Source: Macrocybe gigantea
Taxonomy: Eukaryota; Basidiomycota; Agaricomycetes; Agaricales; Callistosporiaceae
Direction: 5' to 3'
Length of the DNA: 64,000 bases
Assembly (NCBI GenBank): GCA_011319805.1
Contig: SJRY01000228.1
Location: 496,001-560,000, forward strand
Position 1 is the first letter of the stretch, and every line of letters begins with the position of its first letter. Below, piece by piece: positions 49,817 to 60,423 of the stretch. Below the pieces are notes generated by a model. It worked only from the letters and a program-made list of their open reading frames with translations, was not told the DNA's origin and ran no database searches. The translations under genes and the position numbers were made by a program.

Positions 49817-52510
49817 ATGGCTACCCTCGTCCAGCCTATGCCCGTTGTGGCGAACGGAATACTGTCGAATGGCACCTCGGAACACAGCACCCCGACTCCA
49901 GCGACTCAGTCGTCACTGAGGTTCTCCAGCGGCCTCATTCTGCCTCCACCCGAAATAAAATGTGCGTTTCGACTCTTACTTTTGCGTATGGTTCAAACTT
50001 TTCTCAAACCACACTTCCTTTCTAGCTGTCATAGACAGAACTGCTTCGTTTGTGGCGCGTTCCGCGAATCCTCCCCAGTTTGAAGAGAAAATTCGTGAAG
50101 GTCAACGGACCGATCCCAAATTTTCTTTCCTCAATCCTCTCGACCCTTACCATGCGTATTATCGACACAGAATGGAAAAGATTGCTTCCGGAGAGGCAGA
50201 GGATGAAGTTCCGGTGGAAAGAGATGGGAAAACGCCCGCAGAAGGAGCCCTAACTTCTCAGCCTGTTGATGTTGGCATTGAGCCCCCTCCCCCCCAGTTT
50301 ATGCTCGACTTGCCCAACATCAGTAGCATTGATCTGTGCGTTCTTCTGTCACCTTCCGTGCTTGTTCACTGATTCACGTTTCGCGCTTTCCTATAGCGAT
50401 ATCATGAAACTGACCGCCCTTTTTACGGCTCGAAGGGGTCGGAGTTTCCTCGCTAGTCTATCCGCTCGCGAAGGTCGCAATTATCAATTCGACTTCCTCC
50501 GACCTACTCATTCCCTTTTCGGATACTTCAATCGGTTAGTGGAGCAATACACCAAGATATTGCACCCTAACAAGGAGATGCTTGAACAGCTGAAGGCGCG
50601 TGTAGCTGACGGTGGGAGATGGAATATTCTGGAGGAGGCTCGGAGACATGCCAAGTGGGAGAAAAACAAGAGAGAGCAAGATAAAAAGAGACAGGACGAC
50701 CAAGAGGCAGAAAGAAGTACGTTGAATTACTTTTCCTCATTTCGCATGGTGACTCATTGCCATTAATGTATGTCAGTCGCTTTTGCCGAAATTGACTGGC
50801 ACGATTACGCTATCGTCCAAACCATAGAATTCACGGCGGCGGACGCCAACGCCGAACTCCCGGCCCCCATGAGCGTACAGGAAGTCGAGAGCATGACTTT
50901 AGCGCAAAAGAGAATGGCAGCCATGATAATGGAAAACACGGTAGAGGAGGTGGAAGCACACCGTGCTCGCCAAGCCGCCGCTGAGGCTGAAGCTGCTGCT
51001 GCTGTCGGAGGAGCAGGTAAACCGGCTGAGGACCATGATATGGCTATGGAAGAAAGCGACGAGGAAGTTGAAGACGTTGAGGCACAGAAGAGACGAGAAG
51101 AGGAAGAGCGTGCAAGAGAGATTGCCCGTGCTCAAGCGATGCAAGCTAGCACAACTGCCCCGATGAAGATTCGAACAGATTATGTTCCCAAAGGTACGTG
51201 GCTCTACCTGTCTTCTATGAGAATGCATTTGACACTTCTTTGTAGTCGGCGCAAAGAATGCCAAAACCACTATGACGACATGTACTATCTGCGGCCAGCA
51301 AATTCCCGTTGATGAATTGCAAGAACACATGCGTATTGAATTACTGGACCCTCGCTGGAAAGAGCAGCGTGATGCGTTGGAAGCTCGCAAAGCTCAAGCT
51401 TCCGAACTCCAACGTGGTGCCAATGTCGTATCGTCCCTCAAGAACCTAGCTCGCACCCGTGTCGATATCTTCGGTGCCGAGGAAGATGAGGAAAGAAGGA
51501 AGAAAGAAGAAGAAATTGAACGTGAAAGGCGCAGGGAGCGAGAGAAGGTTGTTTGGGATGGACACACCGCGACCAAAGTTGCGACTATGGATAAATTCTC
51601 CACGAACGTCAACTTTGATGAGCAAATTGCGGCCATTCATCGCGCAAAGGGTCTTGGACCGTACGTCGAATTCTTGTTCTTAGACTTGTATTCAGTTTTG
51701 CTGATATATCTATTCAGACAAGATGTAAATGCTATCGGTCCTGGAATCGGACCTGCCGCTGCACCACCCTCGCCGTTCACGTCGCTACCACCCGCTCCGA
51801 CCTCTCTTCCCGCTCCTCCTCAGTCTGTAGCTAGTTCTGGCTCCTACTCAGCGGCGACGATATCGTCTGGCCCTCAGCCTGCGTCTGCGTATCCTTCACA
51901 GCCGCCGCCCGTCATGCTACCTCCGTTGCACTACCAAGGGATGGACGCAGCTCAACCGTTTGGGTATCAGCCTCCTGCATCCGGGTTGCATCCAACTCGC
52001 ATGGCGGCTCTCGCGGCAGCCAACGGTGCGCTGCAGGCCCAAGCAGGAACGGTACGGACTGCGGATCAGATGGAAGGTGCTGCAGACGATATTCCGCCGG
52101 CGAAACGACAGCGCATGGCGAAGCTGCCAGACGGACAGTTGTACCCTGAGGAATATTGGCTTTCTGCTCACCCGGTACGTCGAGACAATGTGCTACTTTG
52201 CGAAGATAAATGTTAACCTCTAACTTTCCAGCACCCCATTTCGCTTCGAGTTCAATTGCCTGATGAGCCATCCAAGCCGGAATGGAAGCTCGATGGCTCC
52301 ATTATTACGATCCCCGACCTACCACTCAATCTATTGGTGTCTACATTGCGAGATCGTATTATTCAACATACCGGAAGCGCAGTTCCATCTTCAAAGATGC
52401 GACTTTCTTACATGGACAAGATGTTGACAAATCGAAGCACGATCGCGTACTACAATCTCGAGGATGAAGATCTCGTCGTCTTCAGCGTCCGCGATACGAA
52501 AAGGAAGTAA
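49817..52510 (+). CDS. Splicing factor 3A subunit 1 (SF3A1 / Prp21)
   Basis: U2 snRNP component needed for branch-site recognition. The order of parts matches SF3A1: SURP1 (VIDRTASFVARS, PKFSFLNPLDPYHAYYRHRM), SURP2 (KLTALFTARRGRSFLASLSA, REGRNYQFDFLRPTHSLFGY), a charged region with ALTSQPVD, AFAEIDWHDYAIVQTI, a Glu/Arg-rich helix, CTICGQQIPVDELQEHMRIE, a Pro-rich stretch, and a C-terminal ubiquitin-like domain (SLRVQLPDEPSKPEW, LSYMDKMLTNRSTIAYYNL, EDLVVFSVRDTKRK). Several introns of 50-60 bp. Start at ATG 49817 (MATLVQPMPV); stop TAA at 52508. Confidence 0.96.
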
Positions 52511-52754
52511 TGGTACTAGTGGGCATTCATTCATTATTATTTTTTGGTATCGCGATTACGAAGAACGACGTAGGTTAAACGACACTCGTGTATGCATAAC
52601 TAATGGCACATTGGTAAATATACAAGACTGGCATGAATTGACGAATTGATTGTATGTGGAAGAGCGAACGAAGAAAAAGCAAGCCAGCATCCAATAACCC
52701 ATTGATGGCTTTCCATAAAGTGTGAAGAGAAAGATGAAGGAAACGCTGCGTAAA

Positions 52755-53251
52755 TCATGGTTTGGACAAGTTGGGGAAGTAACTATCTACAACGTTGGAG
52801 GTTGCCGGTGTTTGGTGTGTTTGAAGACCCTGAGGCGATGTGGATGACGCCTGGCGCCGACGGGCCATGAGGAGAGGCGGAGAAGACGGGGCTCGCGTTC
52901 GCCGTGCAGCATTGTCGGCCCGAGCACCAACGTGATCAAGGTCTTGTCTGCCACACGACGAGGTCGTGGACGACGCCGACTGATTCGACTCGCATGAACG
53001 ACTCCTCTGCCGCTCAGAGTTCTGGGTGATGGGGACGGTGTCCTGCAGCCACCGCTCGTCCTCTTCGGTGGGTTGGCGAAAGGGAGAAATGGGACGTCGG
53101 AATATGCTGTCTGGGGAGTTGAGATAGGGCGATTCGAGGAGGGACGGAGGTATCGGCGGCACGTTTAGTGGTTGCTTTTGGATCTGAAGTGAGCGTCGTC
53201 GAGTTAATGGCGGGTTGACGGGAGAAAAAAGACAATCTGTCTCCCGGGCAT
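52755..53251 (-). CDS. Small unrecognised protein
   Basis: A two-exon model: ATG at 53251 (MPGRQI), a short intron ending in CACTTCAG, then QKQPLNVPPIPPSLLES, FRRPISPFRQPTEEDERWLQ and a Ser/Arg/Ala-rich tail ending NLSKP, about 145 residues. It looks disordered apart from the EEDERWLQD segment, which has the look of a conserved short helix. I recognise no family. It sits convergent to SF3A1 and tandem to Ubc6. It may be a real fungus-specific gene or the 3'UTR of a neighbour. Confidence 0.4.
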
Positions 53252-53536
53252 TGAGTGTCGCGTCGCTGAACGTTGAATGGAGGACGGATCACCAGCAGAT
53301 GGACTCTTTTTTAAAAGGGCAAACTCGCGCCGATCATCAACATGTCTCGGCGACTCCAATCTAAACTCTTCGGCCCCGGATCAAACCAGTCGATCAATGT
53401 ATTCTTTGAATCCGAGACTCGCGATGGTTCACGAAAAAAAGGGGGGCGACGCACACTATTTGTTATTACAGGAAAATGTTTGATGGTACAATCACGAATC
53501 GGAGATGAAGAAATTAAATAGTAGCAATTGAAAAGA

Positions 53537-54791
53537 TCAAAACACCCTTCGGAACACCAATGCCATGGCCAAGACGAGCAAAACGCAGATGGTCGTGTCC
53601 AATAACACAGGAGCTTTGTGAGTCGGCATGTGCGTGACGTGGGCGGCATGAATGATTGGGGGCTGACGGGCCAGAAATGGTGACTGGCCATGCGAGTTTC
53701 CACTACTTGCAGAAGTGGTCATGATGGTATCGATGCTTTGGACTACGGACTCCGGTTCTGAGTTTGTATCGGAAGGCTCTACGGTGTGAGACGGCTGGCG
53801 GCTCGTCGTAGATAAATCTGTCGACAGTTCCTCGGCGACATTCGAGCCATTCGAGTCTAGTGCATTTGCTACAGCGGTGTTCTCGGTGGACGTCTCTGGA
53901 CTACTCGGAGGTGTTGGATCAGGAAGCAGTTCTAAATTTTTCTGCTCGCAATGTGGGCACGTCCAATCTCGAGAGCTAAGGCAATGCTTTAGAACAGAAG
54001 ACAACACGGTGCGACCAACATACAGTGCTGCCAGACGCCGACGCTCCGATGCAGGGTATTCGATCGATCCGACGCCTACAGCAGCTTGCCCTTTGAGAGG
54101 GAAGAAACCTTGAAGGCCGAGGATTGCTTGACCAGGGAAAAGGAGCATTAGACATACAGGAACATGGGTGGACGTGGGGTGGCTGGCTTACCTGTTCGAA
54201 CACCCCATGCAGGCTGCCAGAGCTCTTCGTGGTCTACAAAGTAGACGTCAGATCAAAGGGTTGATGAACACAATGTAATGGGCTAACAGTTTGTGAAACT
54301 GATGCATATCTAAGGTGTCGACGCCAGCTTTAGATTTTGCACTTGAATACAGAGGGTAATGGAGCACACCTTGCTGTTGAGTTCGAACCGACCATTGGGA
54401 GTCAACATCATAATTGAAGGTGGTCGAAACGGATATTCTGCCGGCAGGATGATACGGAAATGGTATAAGCCGCCCTCAAACTCCGTTCCTGCGGGTCCCC
54501 GTAAAGTACAATGCCATTCCTACAGTACCGGGATAAGTTTAGGGGGACAGGTCATACAGTCACTCACGAAGATATCATCCTGTATAGAAAACCATCGGTT
54601 GATTGATATCATGGGGAGTAAGGAGACTGACCTCGAGAGGTGCGGCACAATAATCTGTGCATGGATCATTAGCCAGCTCCCTGGCTTCTTGCATGATACG
54701 CTTGACGGCTGGACCACGAGTGAGCGTGTACGTAGGCCGAGCATAGCGACGACGAACCTGAGTTGTTCTTGTTGAGCGCACTGGAGGCCAT
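53537..54791 (-). CDS. UBC6: ER-anchored ubiquitin-conjugating enzyme Ubc6 (UBE2J type)
   Basis: E2 enzyme of ER-associated degradation. It starts at 54791 (MASSALNKNNSAVKRIMQEA), with an intron inside the first line. Core: RELANDPCTDYCAAPLE, DDIFEWHCTLRGPAGTEFEG, YHFRIILPAEYPFRPPSIM, MLTPNGRFELNSK, then a short exon giving ICISFTNYHEELWQPAWG with the active-site Cys, and GLQGFFPLKGQAAVG. A Ser/Thr-rich linker with a CPHCEQK sequence precedes a C-terminal tail anchor (LLDTTICVLLVLAMALVF) ending RRVF. The anchor faces the enzyme to the cytosol. Another frame from 54826 was rejected because it lacks the family's N-terminus. Confidence 0.94.
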
Positions 54792-54921
54792 GGTTGATAC
54801 GAACGGCGAGAGGCCGATGATGACATTCTACGTGGTCAAATCACTTCAAAGCATCACGGGACTAAATTCACGTGATCGACTTTTCCAAAACCTTTTGGCT
54901 GCTTTTGCACTCGTCCTCGAC
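54792..54921. promoter_or_regulatory. 130-bp divergent promoter, Ubc6 / Mrp10
   Basis: Contains CACGTG at 54869-54874, 48 bp before the Mrp10 start. Shared by both genes by position. Confidence 0.4.
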
Positions 54922-55274
54922 ATGGCCATCCACATTGAAAAGTTGCGTGTCAGGCCCAGAAAGAGTGCGTTTCATTACTCTTCCGCCTTTTTTATCTCTC
55001 ACATACTCTCAGACGTCACAAAAAACATGTGCGCCCCTCAGTTGGCTGCCATGCTCGGCTGCTGGGCTGCCACAGAGGACCTTGCATCCGCAAGCAAATG
55101 CAAGGAAGTCGCGGATAGCCTATTTGAGTGCATGCGGAAAACAGTACGTTACCCATCCATCGTGGCTATCGTCAGTTCTCCCTACCTCTCTCTTTCCGAC
55201 AGCCTCTACCAAGGAAGTCTCATAGACCAACCATTAATTATCATCTCGCTAGGCTCGGTAAAAACATTCAATAA
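54922..55274 (+). CDS. mrp10: Mitochondrial small-ribosomal-subunit protein Mrp10 (CHCHD1 type)
   Basis: Three exons (54922-54964, 55013-55143, 55203-55274) give 81 residues, divisible by three. It begins MAIHIEKLRVRPRKNVTKN and contains a twin CX9C motif: CAPQLAAMLGC and CKEVADSLFEC, then PRKSHRPTINYHLARLGKN, the typical Mrp10 end. Twin CX9C proteins can be imported through the Mia40 disulfide relay, but Mrp10 belongs to the mitochondrial ribosome. A longer open frame (171 codons from 54763) through the introns is an artefact of intron read-through. Confidence 0.94.
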
Positions 55275-55637
55275 TTAATCGTGCTTCCCTTCCGCTTTCC
55301 AGTGTGCTCCTTCTATACCACTTCTTCTGCGATGCGTCAGTGGGCTTTCGGGATACAGACACACGGTCAGCGCAAGCGCAGCCACGTCCTCCTACGCGTT
55401 CACCGCGCGAGGGATAACCGTTCCAGGAACATATAGATTGATATTGACCTCAGTTGCTGTGCGTTCCTTGAGTTTGTGGCTACCGTGAATGTATTTCTTT
55501 TGCATAAGCGGACTTCCGCCATTTGCATGGTTTGATCGAAACGAGGTCCCCAATAGAACCGACACATGCCACCAGCGTGTTCTACGCCATCTTCTGGAGT
55601 TTAAAGAGTCAGCGAACCGTCAAATGACATCCACACA
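55275..55637. other. 363-bp gap without a recognised gene
   Basis: Between Mrp10 and the first NYN gene on the same strand. I see no coding exon that joins to either neighbour and no clear motif. It probably holds a 3'UTR and a promoter. Confidence 0.5.
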
Positions 55638-57133
55638 ATGCAGCAGCAAGAAAATGTCGCTGTCTTCTGGGACTATGGTCAGTCGTGTTAACAGTCACAT
55701 CCTCTTGTCGCCAGCACTGAGTTCTGCATCAGAATCCTGCCCGCCCAATTCGTCGATTTCAGGTTACAGCCTGGCAACGAACCTAAGATGCATTGCTCAG
55801 ACATTTGGAAGTGTCAAAACTTTCAGAGCTTACCTCGATCTCACCGGGCTTGCAAGATTTTCGGCATCAGCAAAAATCCGATGTCAGCTGCAATGTTCCG
55901 GCGTTTCGCTCGTAGACTGTCCCAGCGATGGAGTGCACATCACACATATGCTCCTTGGTGAGCTTTGGCTTGTTGGAATGATACACCAGCATCACCGCAT
56001 CTCACATGGCAATAATAGTCGATATGCTTGCTTATGCCATCGACAATCCTGTGCCCGCAACGCTGGTCATCGTCTCTGCTAGGAACTCTTATTCATACGG
56101 CATTGGTGTTCTACGTCTGCGACATTATCGAATTGTCGTCATATGTCCCGCAGATGCGGATGCAAGTCTCACATGTCAGGCTTCGGTTCGCTTGAATTGG
56201 CACTCCGAAGTCCTCATGAAATCGAAGCGCCCGGAGTCACTGGTGGACCCGTCATCCCCACACGCCAATGGGATTAATCATTCGCCGACGCGTCGAACCG
56301 GTTCCCAGGCATCAACGAACAAACGACAACGCTACAGTGAAGATGATGGCTATGACAATAGTCTTTACGTTAGCGATGATGATTCTCCTGCTGAAAATCG
56401 ACCCTCGACGTTTCCAACAGTGAATGGTTTGGGGCATACAAATCATGGCTCTGCTTCCAAACCGGTTATTGCACGAGATTGTTTCTCCGAACCCTCAAAT
56501 TCGGATTCGACTGAGTCAAAGTCCCACTCGCCGAATCCGTCCCAGCTAACAAAATCCATCTCATCCCCTCCACCCTTGACTGGAGCAGCACCAGTCAACG
56601 TGGACAATCTGGAGGGCATCAAGGTTTCAACTGAGGCAAACAAAGCCCTTTTCACAGAGCCTGAGCATATTCGTCTGAAATCGCCCCCTCTCCCGTCAGG
56701 CGCCGACAGAAGCGATGTCGCTCCTCCTTCATCGTCATCGATGGCGCCCCCGCCTTCGGCACCACCTAAACCGTCGACTCCGGCGGTTTCCTCGTCGACA
56801 TCTAAAGGACCCCATGCCGAGCCAACCGTCCAATTGAGTGGAAAGGTTGGCACGACCTCTAGCCCTTCTACTACTATTAACGTGGCACCGCGCACACGAC
56901 CTGCGCGTTATCGAGCGCTCTTTTCTGTCTTCGATAAACTGTCCAAGCCGCAGAATGCAACCATCGACCGATCGACCCTCGGCAGTGAGCTTCTCAAGCT
57001 CAACCCTCATATCTATGAAGAAGCCGGGGTCGGCAGCTTCAAAGTTTATATTCGGTTGGCCGAAGCGGATGGCATAATAACGCTCGGTGGAACTACAACG
57101 GTAACGCTACGATCTGAATGGCGGGCCGGATAG
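55638..57133 (+). CDS. NYN-domain protein 1 with lost nuclease residues and a LOTUS-like C-terminus
   Basis: Three exons (55638-55677, 55733-55957, 56019-57133) give 459 residues. The NYN (PIN-like RNase) domain occupies about residues 5-160: VAVFWDYESCPPNS, GSVKTFRAYLDLTG, LQCSGVSLVDCP and MLAYAIDNPVPATLVIVS. Compared with its downstream neighbour it has changed the acidic sites: GRKYVADKM there is GVHITHM here, and SGDRDFAYAI there is SARNSYSYGI here. The first Asp (WDY) remains. A long Ser/Pro linker ends in a winged-helix-like region resembling OST-HTH/LOTUS (RYRALFSVFDKLSKP, GSFKVYIRLAEADGIITLGG). Such domains bind RNA. Likely a non-catalytic RNA-binding protein. Confidence 0.8.
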
Positions 57134-57369
57134 CCTAGGTTCAGCCCAAGTATATAGATAGCATCAGGTTGCTTGTTTCCTTGTTCGTTCATAAGGTTGG
57201 TTATGCCAGCCAGAAATGTCCACGCTGTCAACTTTATATGGCTTCCTAGACGCCCATTGCAAACATGGACCCATCATTGTCTAATGCGCCGTTGTGACTC
57301 TGCGGCGACGGTCCAGAAGGTTAGGATTGGTTCCAAACCGCCACGCGCCCCATTTCACCATCCGGAGTC

Positions 57370-58921
57370 ATGTACAACGAGAGCGTGGCAGTATTTTGGG
57401 ATTACGGTGCGCACCTCTCGTCGCTCAGTACATTGTATTGATACCGGCGACGGACTTCTTTCGACAGAGAATTGCCCCGTTCCCGCGCAACTCAGCGGCT
57501 ACGATGTGGTACATGGTATTCAACGTGCGGCACAAAAGTTTGGAGTCGTTAAAGTCTTCAGAGCTTACCTCGAGCTCTCAGAACATCCTGGATTGTCAAA
57601 GTCCTCTCAACTCAGGTCCGAGCTCCAATGCTCAGGGGTATCCCTCATAGACTGCCCGCATAATGGGCGCAAATACGTAGCAGACAAGATGCTGCTGGGT
57701 TCGCTGATTCTGTTCATTATCTGAGTATTTCATAGTTGACGTGACCTCAACACCAGTGGACATGCTCGCCCATGCAATCGACACGGCTCCTCCATCGACC
57801 ATAATGTTAATATCCGGAGACCGTGACTTCGCTTATGCGATCTCCGTACTTCGCCTACGCTGTTACCGGACAGTCCTCATCTCGGTGCCAACCGTTCACG
57901 ACAGCCTCAAATCTCAATGTTCAGTCTTCCTAGACTGGGGTATCGATGTTTTGGGAATCTCAATCAGCCCCCAAGACCTCCGCCCGCTGTATGAGAATAG
58001 CTCACGCTATGCTGGGCCCGTGTCACCAAAGAGGCGTCGTCTTGCGTCATCGTCGACGTCCAGGGCAAGCCTCAACGCCGACGATGGCGAAATTGACATT
58101 ATGGATCACCTCCGCCCAAGTTTGAAAGCTCAGGATGTCGCTCAAGCCGCTTTATCTAAATTCGCGGAGTGCGTGTGTCTAAATGGTTCTGCTGCCGACA
58201 TTAAAAGAGCTCACCCTCAGCCAGCAATTCTCCCTTGAGCCCAAGCTCTCCTGGCCCGTCTATTCGGAGAGTGCCATCCCGAACAGAGTCCGCACCTGCT
58301 GTCGTGTACTCAGATGATCTCTCGCCTACGCCTACTATAACGAACAACTTGACAGATACCGTTGGCCCAGCCAATGACGTTATGTTGGAGGCAGAGCCCC
58401 AAACCTCACACATTCTGAATACTCCCTCTCTGAATGGATACGCGCAAGGCTCGGTAGCAAATAAGCCTCTGGCGAGGATCACACCTCCTTCCAGCAATTC
58501 AGGATCTGCAACAGCAATCATACCTTCGGGTCCTCAGGACCATACAGTGACGGTGACGAGTCCAAACCCACTTCCTCCGACATTCATTTCTACCGAACCT
58601 CTTCCTTGCCCTACTCCGCCCATACCTCAGAACTCCAAGTCGCAGGAGATGGATCAGGGACCAAAGGATGTTCCAGAACAGTTCAAGGCATTGGTCCAAT
58701 GCCTGGAAGGCTATAGAGCAAGGAACATCTTGAAGCCTGCCCGATCAGTTGTTGCGGTGGAACTTGCGAAGCAAGACAATGCGGTCTACAAGAAAGCCGG
58801 AACTGCAAGATTTGGACAATATGCCGCGCTGGCCGAGCAAGCCGGCATCATCAAGCTCGGAGGTCGAGAAGGCGGCGCCTGGATAGCCCTTCATCCCGAC
58901 CAGGGGACCAAGCTAGCATGA
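57370..58921 (+). CDS. NYN-domain protein 2 (MARF1-like putative RNase) with LOTUS-like C-terminus
   Basis: Four exons (57370-57406, 57468-57698, 57736-58172, 58208-58921) give 472 residues. The NYN domain is intact: VAVFWDYENCPVPAQL, FRAYLELSEHPG, DCPHNGRKYVADKM, VDMLAHAIDTAPPST and LISGDRDFAYAISVLRL, with the acidic residues expected of PIN-like nucleases (WDY, VADK, GDRD). A Ser/Pro linker leads to a C-terminal winged-helix-like region (FKALVQCLEGYRARN, FGQYAALAEQAGIIKLGG) related to that of the upstream copy. A putative RNA endonuclease; partner and substrate unknown. The tandem arrangement and matching first intron positions indicate duplication. Confidence 0.85.
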
Positions 58922-59037
58922 ATCTTATATGACGAGACTCCGCTTCTGTGCAAGGAATGACAATCCAATGCTCCACGAATGTATATTAACATTATGGGTG
59001 TATATCTAGTTGGATGTGTATATTGCAATTGAAATCA

Positions 59038-60276
59038 TTAGTCGCCACGTTCAACGGTTGTCCATACCCTAAGCACATCTTCGTTTGTTTCCAACTCTTC
59101 CACCAGGTCCTTCACTTTTTGTCGCAATTCTTCTGGTGGATCCTGGGTTTCTTCCGAGGGAGAATACACCAGCTCACTGCTCACATGTCTCCCTGTTGAC
59201 CCATCCCCTATAAGAGCACGCGCCAAGTTCGATAATTCGTTTGGTGGGCCGACAAACTAAAGCAACATCGATGAGCTATCGCAAGGGGTTAATTCGTACT
59301 TCATCTGTGTTACCTGCAGTCTTAGGCCATTGTCTCCGAAGGGTTCGGTATTGAAATCTTCGGCACCAGCAGTCAGACCGTCCTCGATGAGCTTCTCAAC
59401 CTCAGGACTTTCCTCAGTGGCATTTTTAAGTGTCAGGGAGATGTTCGCCTTGCGCTGGAACATAAACTTCACGGGTGTGGCCCGAGCGCTGAAGAAAGGC
59501 CATCAGTCAGACAAACAAGACCGCTCAGCAAGGGAACAAAGGATACGCACCCATGCCCGTTCAAGATCTCTCGGACGGTATGTATAGTCCTATTCGTATT
59601 GTCCGTCGAACACTCTCTTTGTGTTGTGATGAGGCGCAACGTTTTCGACAGGTGAGAAACGTACATTATCAATCCGACAGAGTTGAATGCCAACGCCTCG
59701 TATATGAAGTCCTCTCCTCCTTTATCCTTTCCTTGCGTTCCCTGTGAAGGAATGAGTCGTCAGTTGCGTTTAAGCATCCGTAATGCGACGTTTGCCATGC
59801 TGACCTTGGTAATGGCTTTCTCAATATTTTCCTTCGGAATGTCCTGATCCTTGGCCCATTTCAAGACCGTCGCAAGTTGAAGATTCTTCGTGGGGTCTGC
59901 AGAACCGCCAGCTACAGGGACATAGGTGGGTAAGACAGCCAGTAGAGGTAGAAAAGATGAACGCATTACACCGAATTGCTACTACAATGTCCTGTTTGAA
60001 TGAAGAACAAACAACTTTTAGGTGCCTTCATTGCAACGCAATGACACCTTACACGAGCAGCCTTCCCGTAGATGGCACCTTTCTGAGCATCCTGAGCGCC
60101 TTTCTTTTGTTTTATCTTGGACCACTGGAGAAAAAGGGTTCTATGTTAAGTGTGTGAACATGGATAGCACGTCGTGATGTTACTTTATTGTGTCCTGAGA
60201 GCCTTGGTTGATAATAAGAAAAAGAACGAGAAAAGTACAAGGAGCGCGATACGAGGTGGCGGGTAATATTGAGCAT
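59038..60276 (-). CDS. YebC/TACO1-like mitochondrial translation activator
   Basis: From ATG 60276 the protein begins with a presequence (NITRHLVSRSLYFSRS) and the family opener SGHNKWSKIKQKKGAQDAQK, with the K/W junction made by an intron. Further exons give GGSADPTKNLQLATVLKWAK, PKENIEKAIT, ECSTDNTNRTIHTVREIL, FMFQRKANISL, FGDNGLRLQVTQMK and GPPNELSNLARALIG. Family members promote mitochondrial (COX1) translation, possibly by resolving stalls at proline runs; bacterial YebC was first called a regulator. Length is about 275 residues plus presequence. Convergent with NYN 2. Confidence 0.93.
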
Positions 60277-60423
60277 GAGGCTGTTCACTATCAAGCTCAA
60301 ACTCTAGTTATTGCCAAACATAGACTGTCCATATTCTCATGATTTATACAAGCCATTACTCGGCGTCCTCATACATTAATAACTACTACAAGACAAACAC
60401 GGAACTATCTCGGTCGTCGTCAA

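Noticed and set aside
54575..54826. Ubc6 start at 54826
   Set aside because: That frame gives an unrelated Arg-rich N-terminus; ATG 54791 with a short intron gives the usual Ubc6 start.
54763..55278. 171-codon open frame read as one long protein over Mrp10
   Set aside because: It reads through two introns; the spliced 81-residue Mrp10 matches its family fully.
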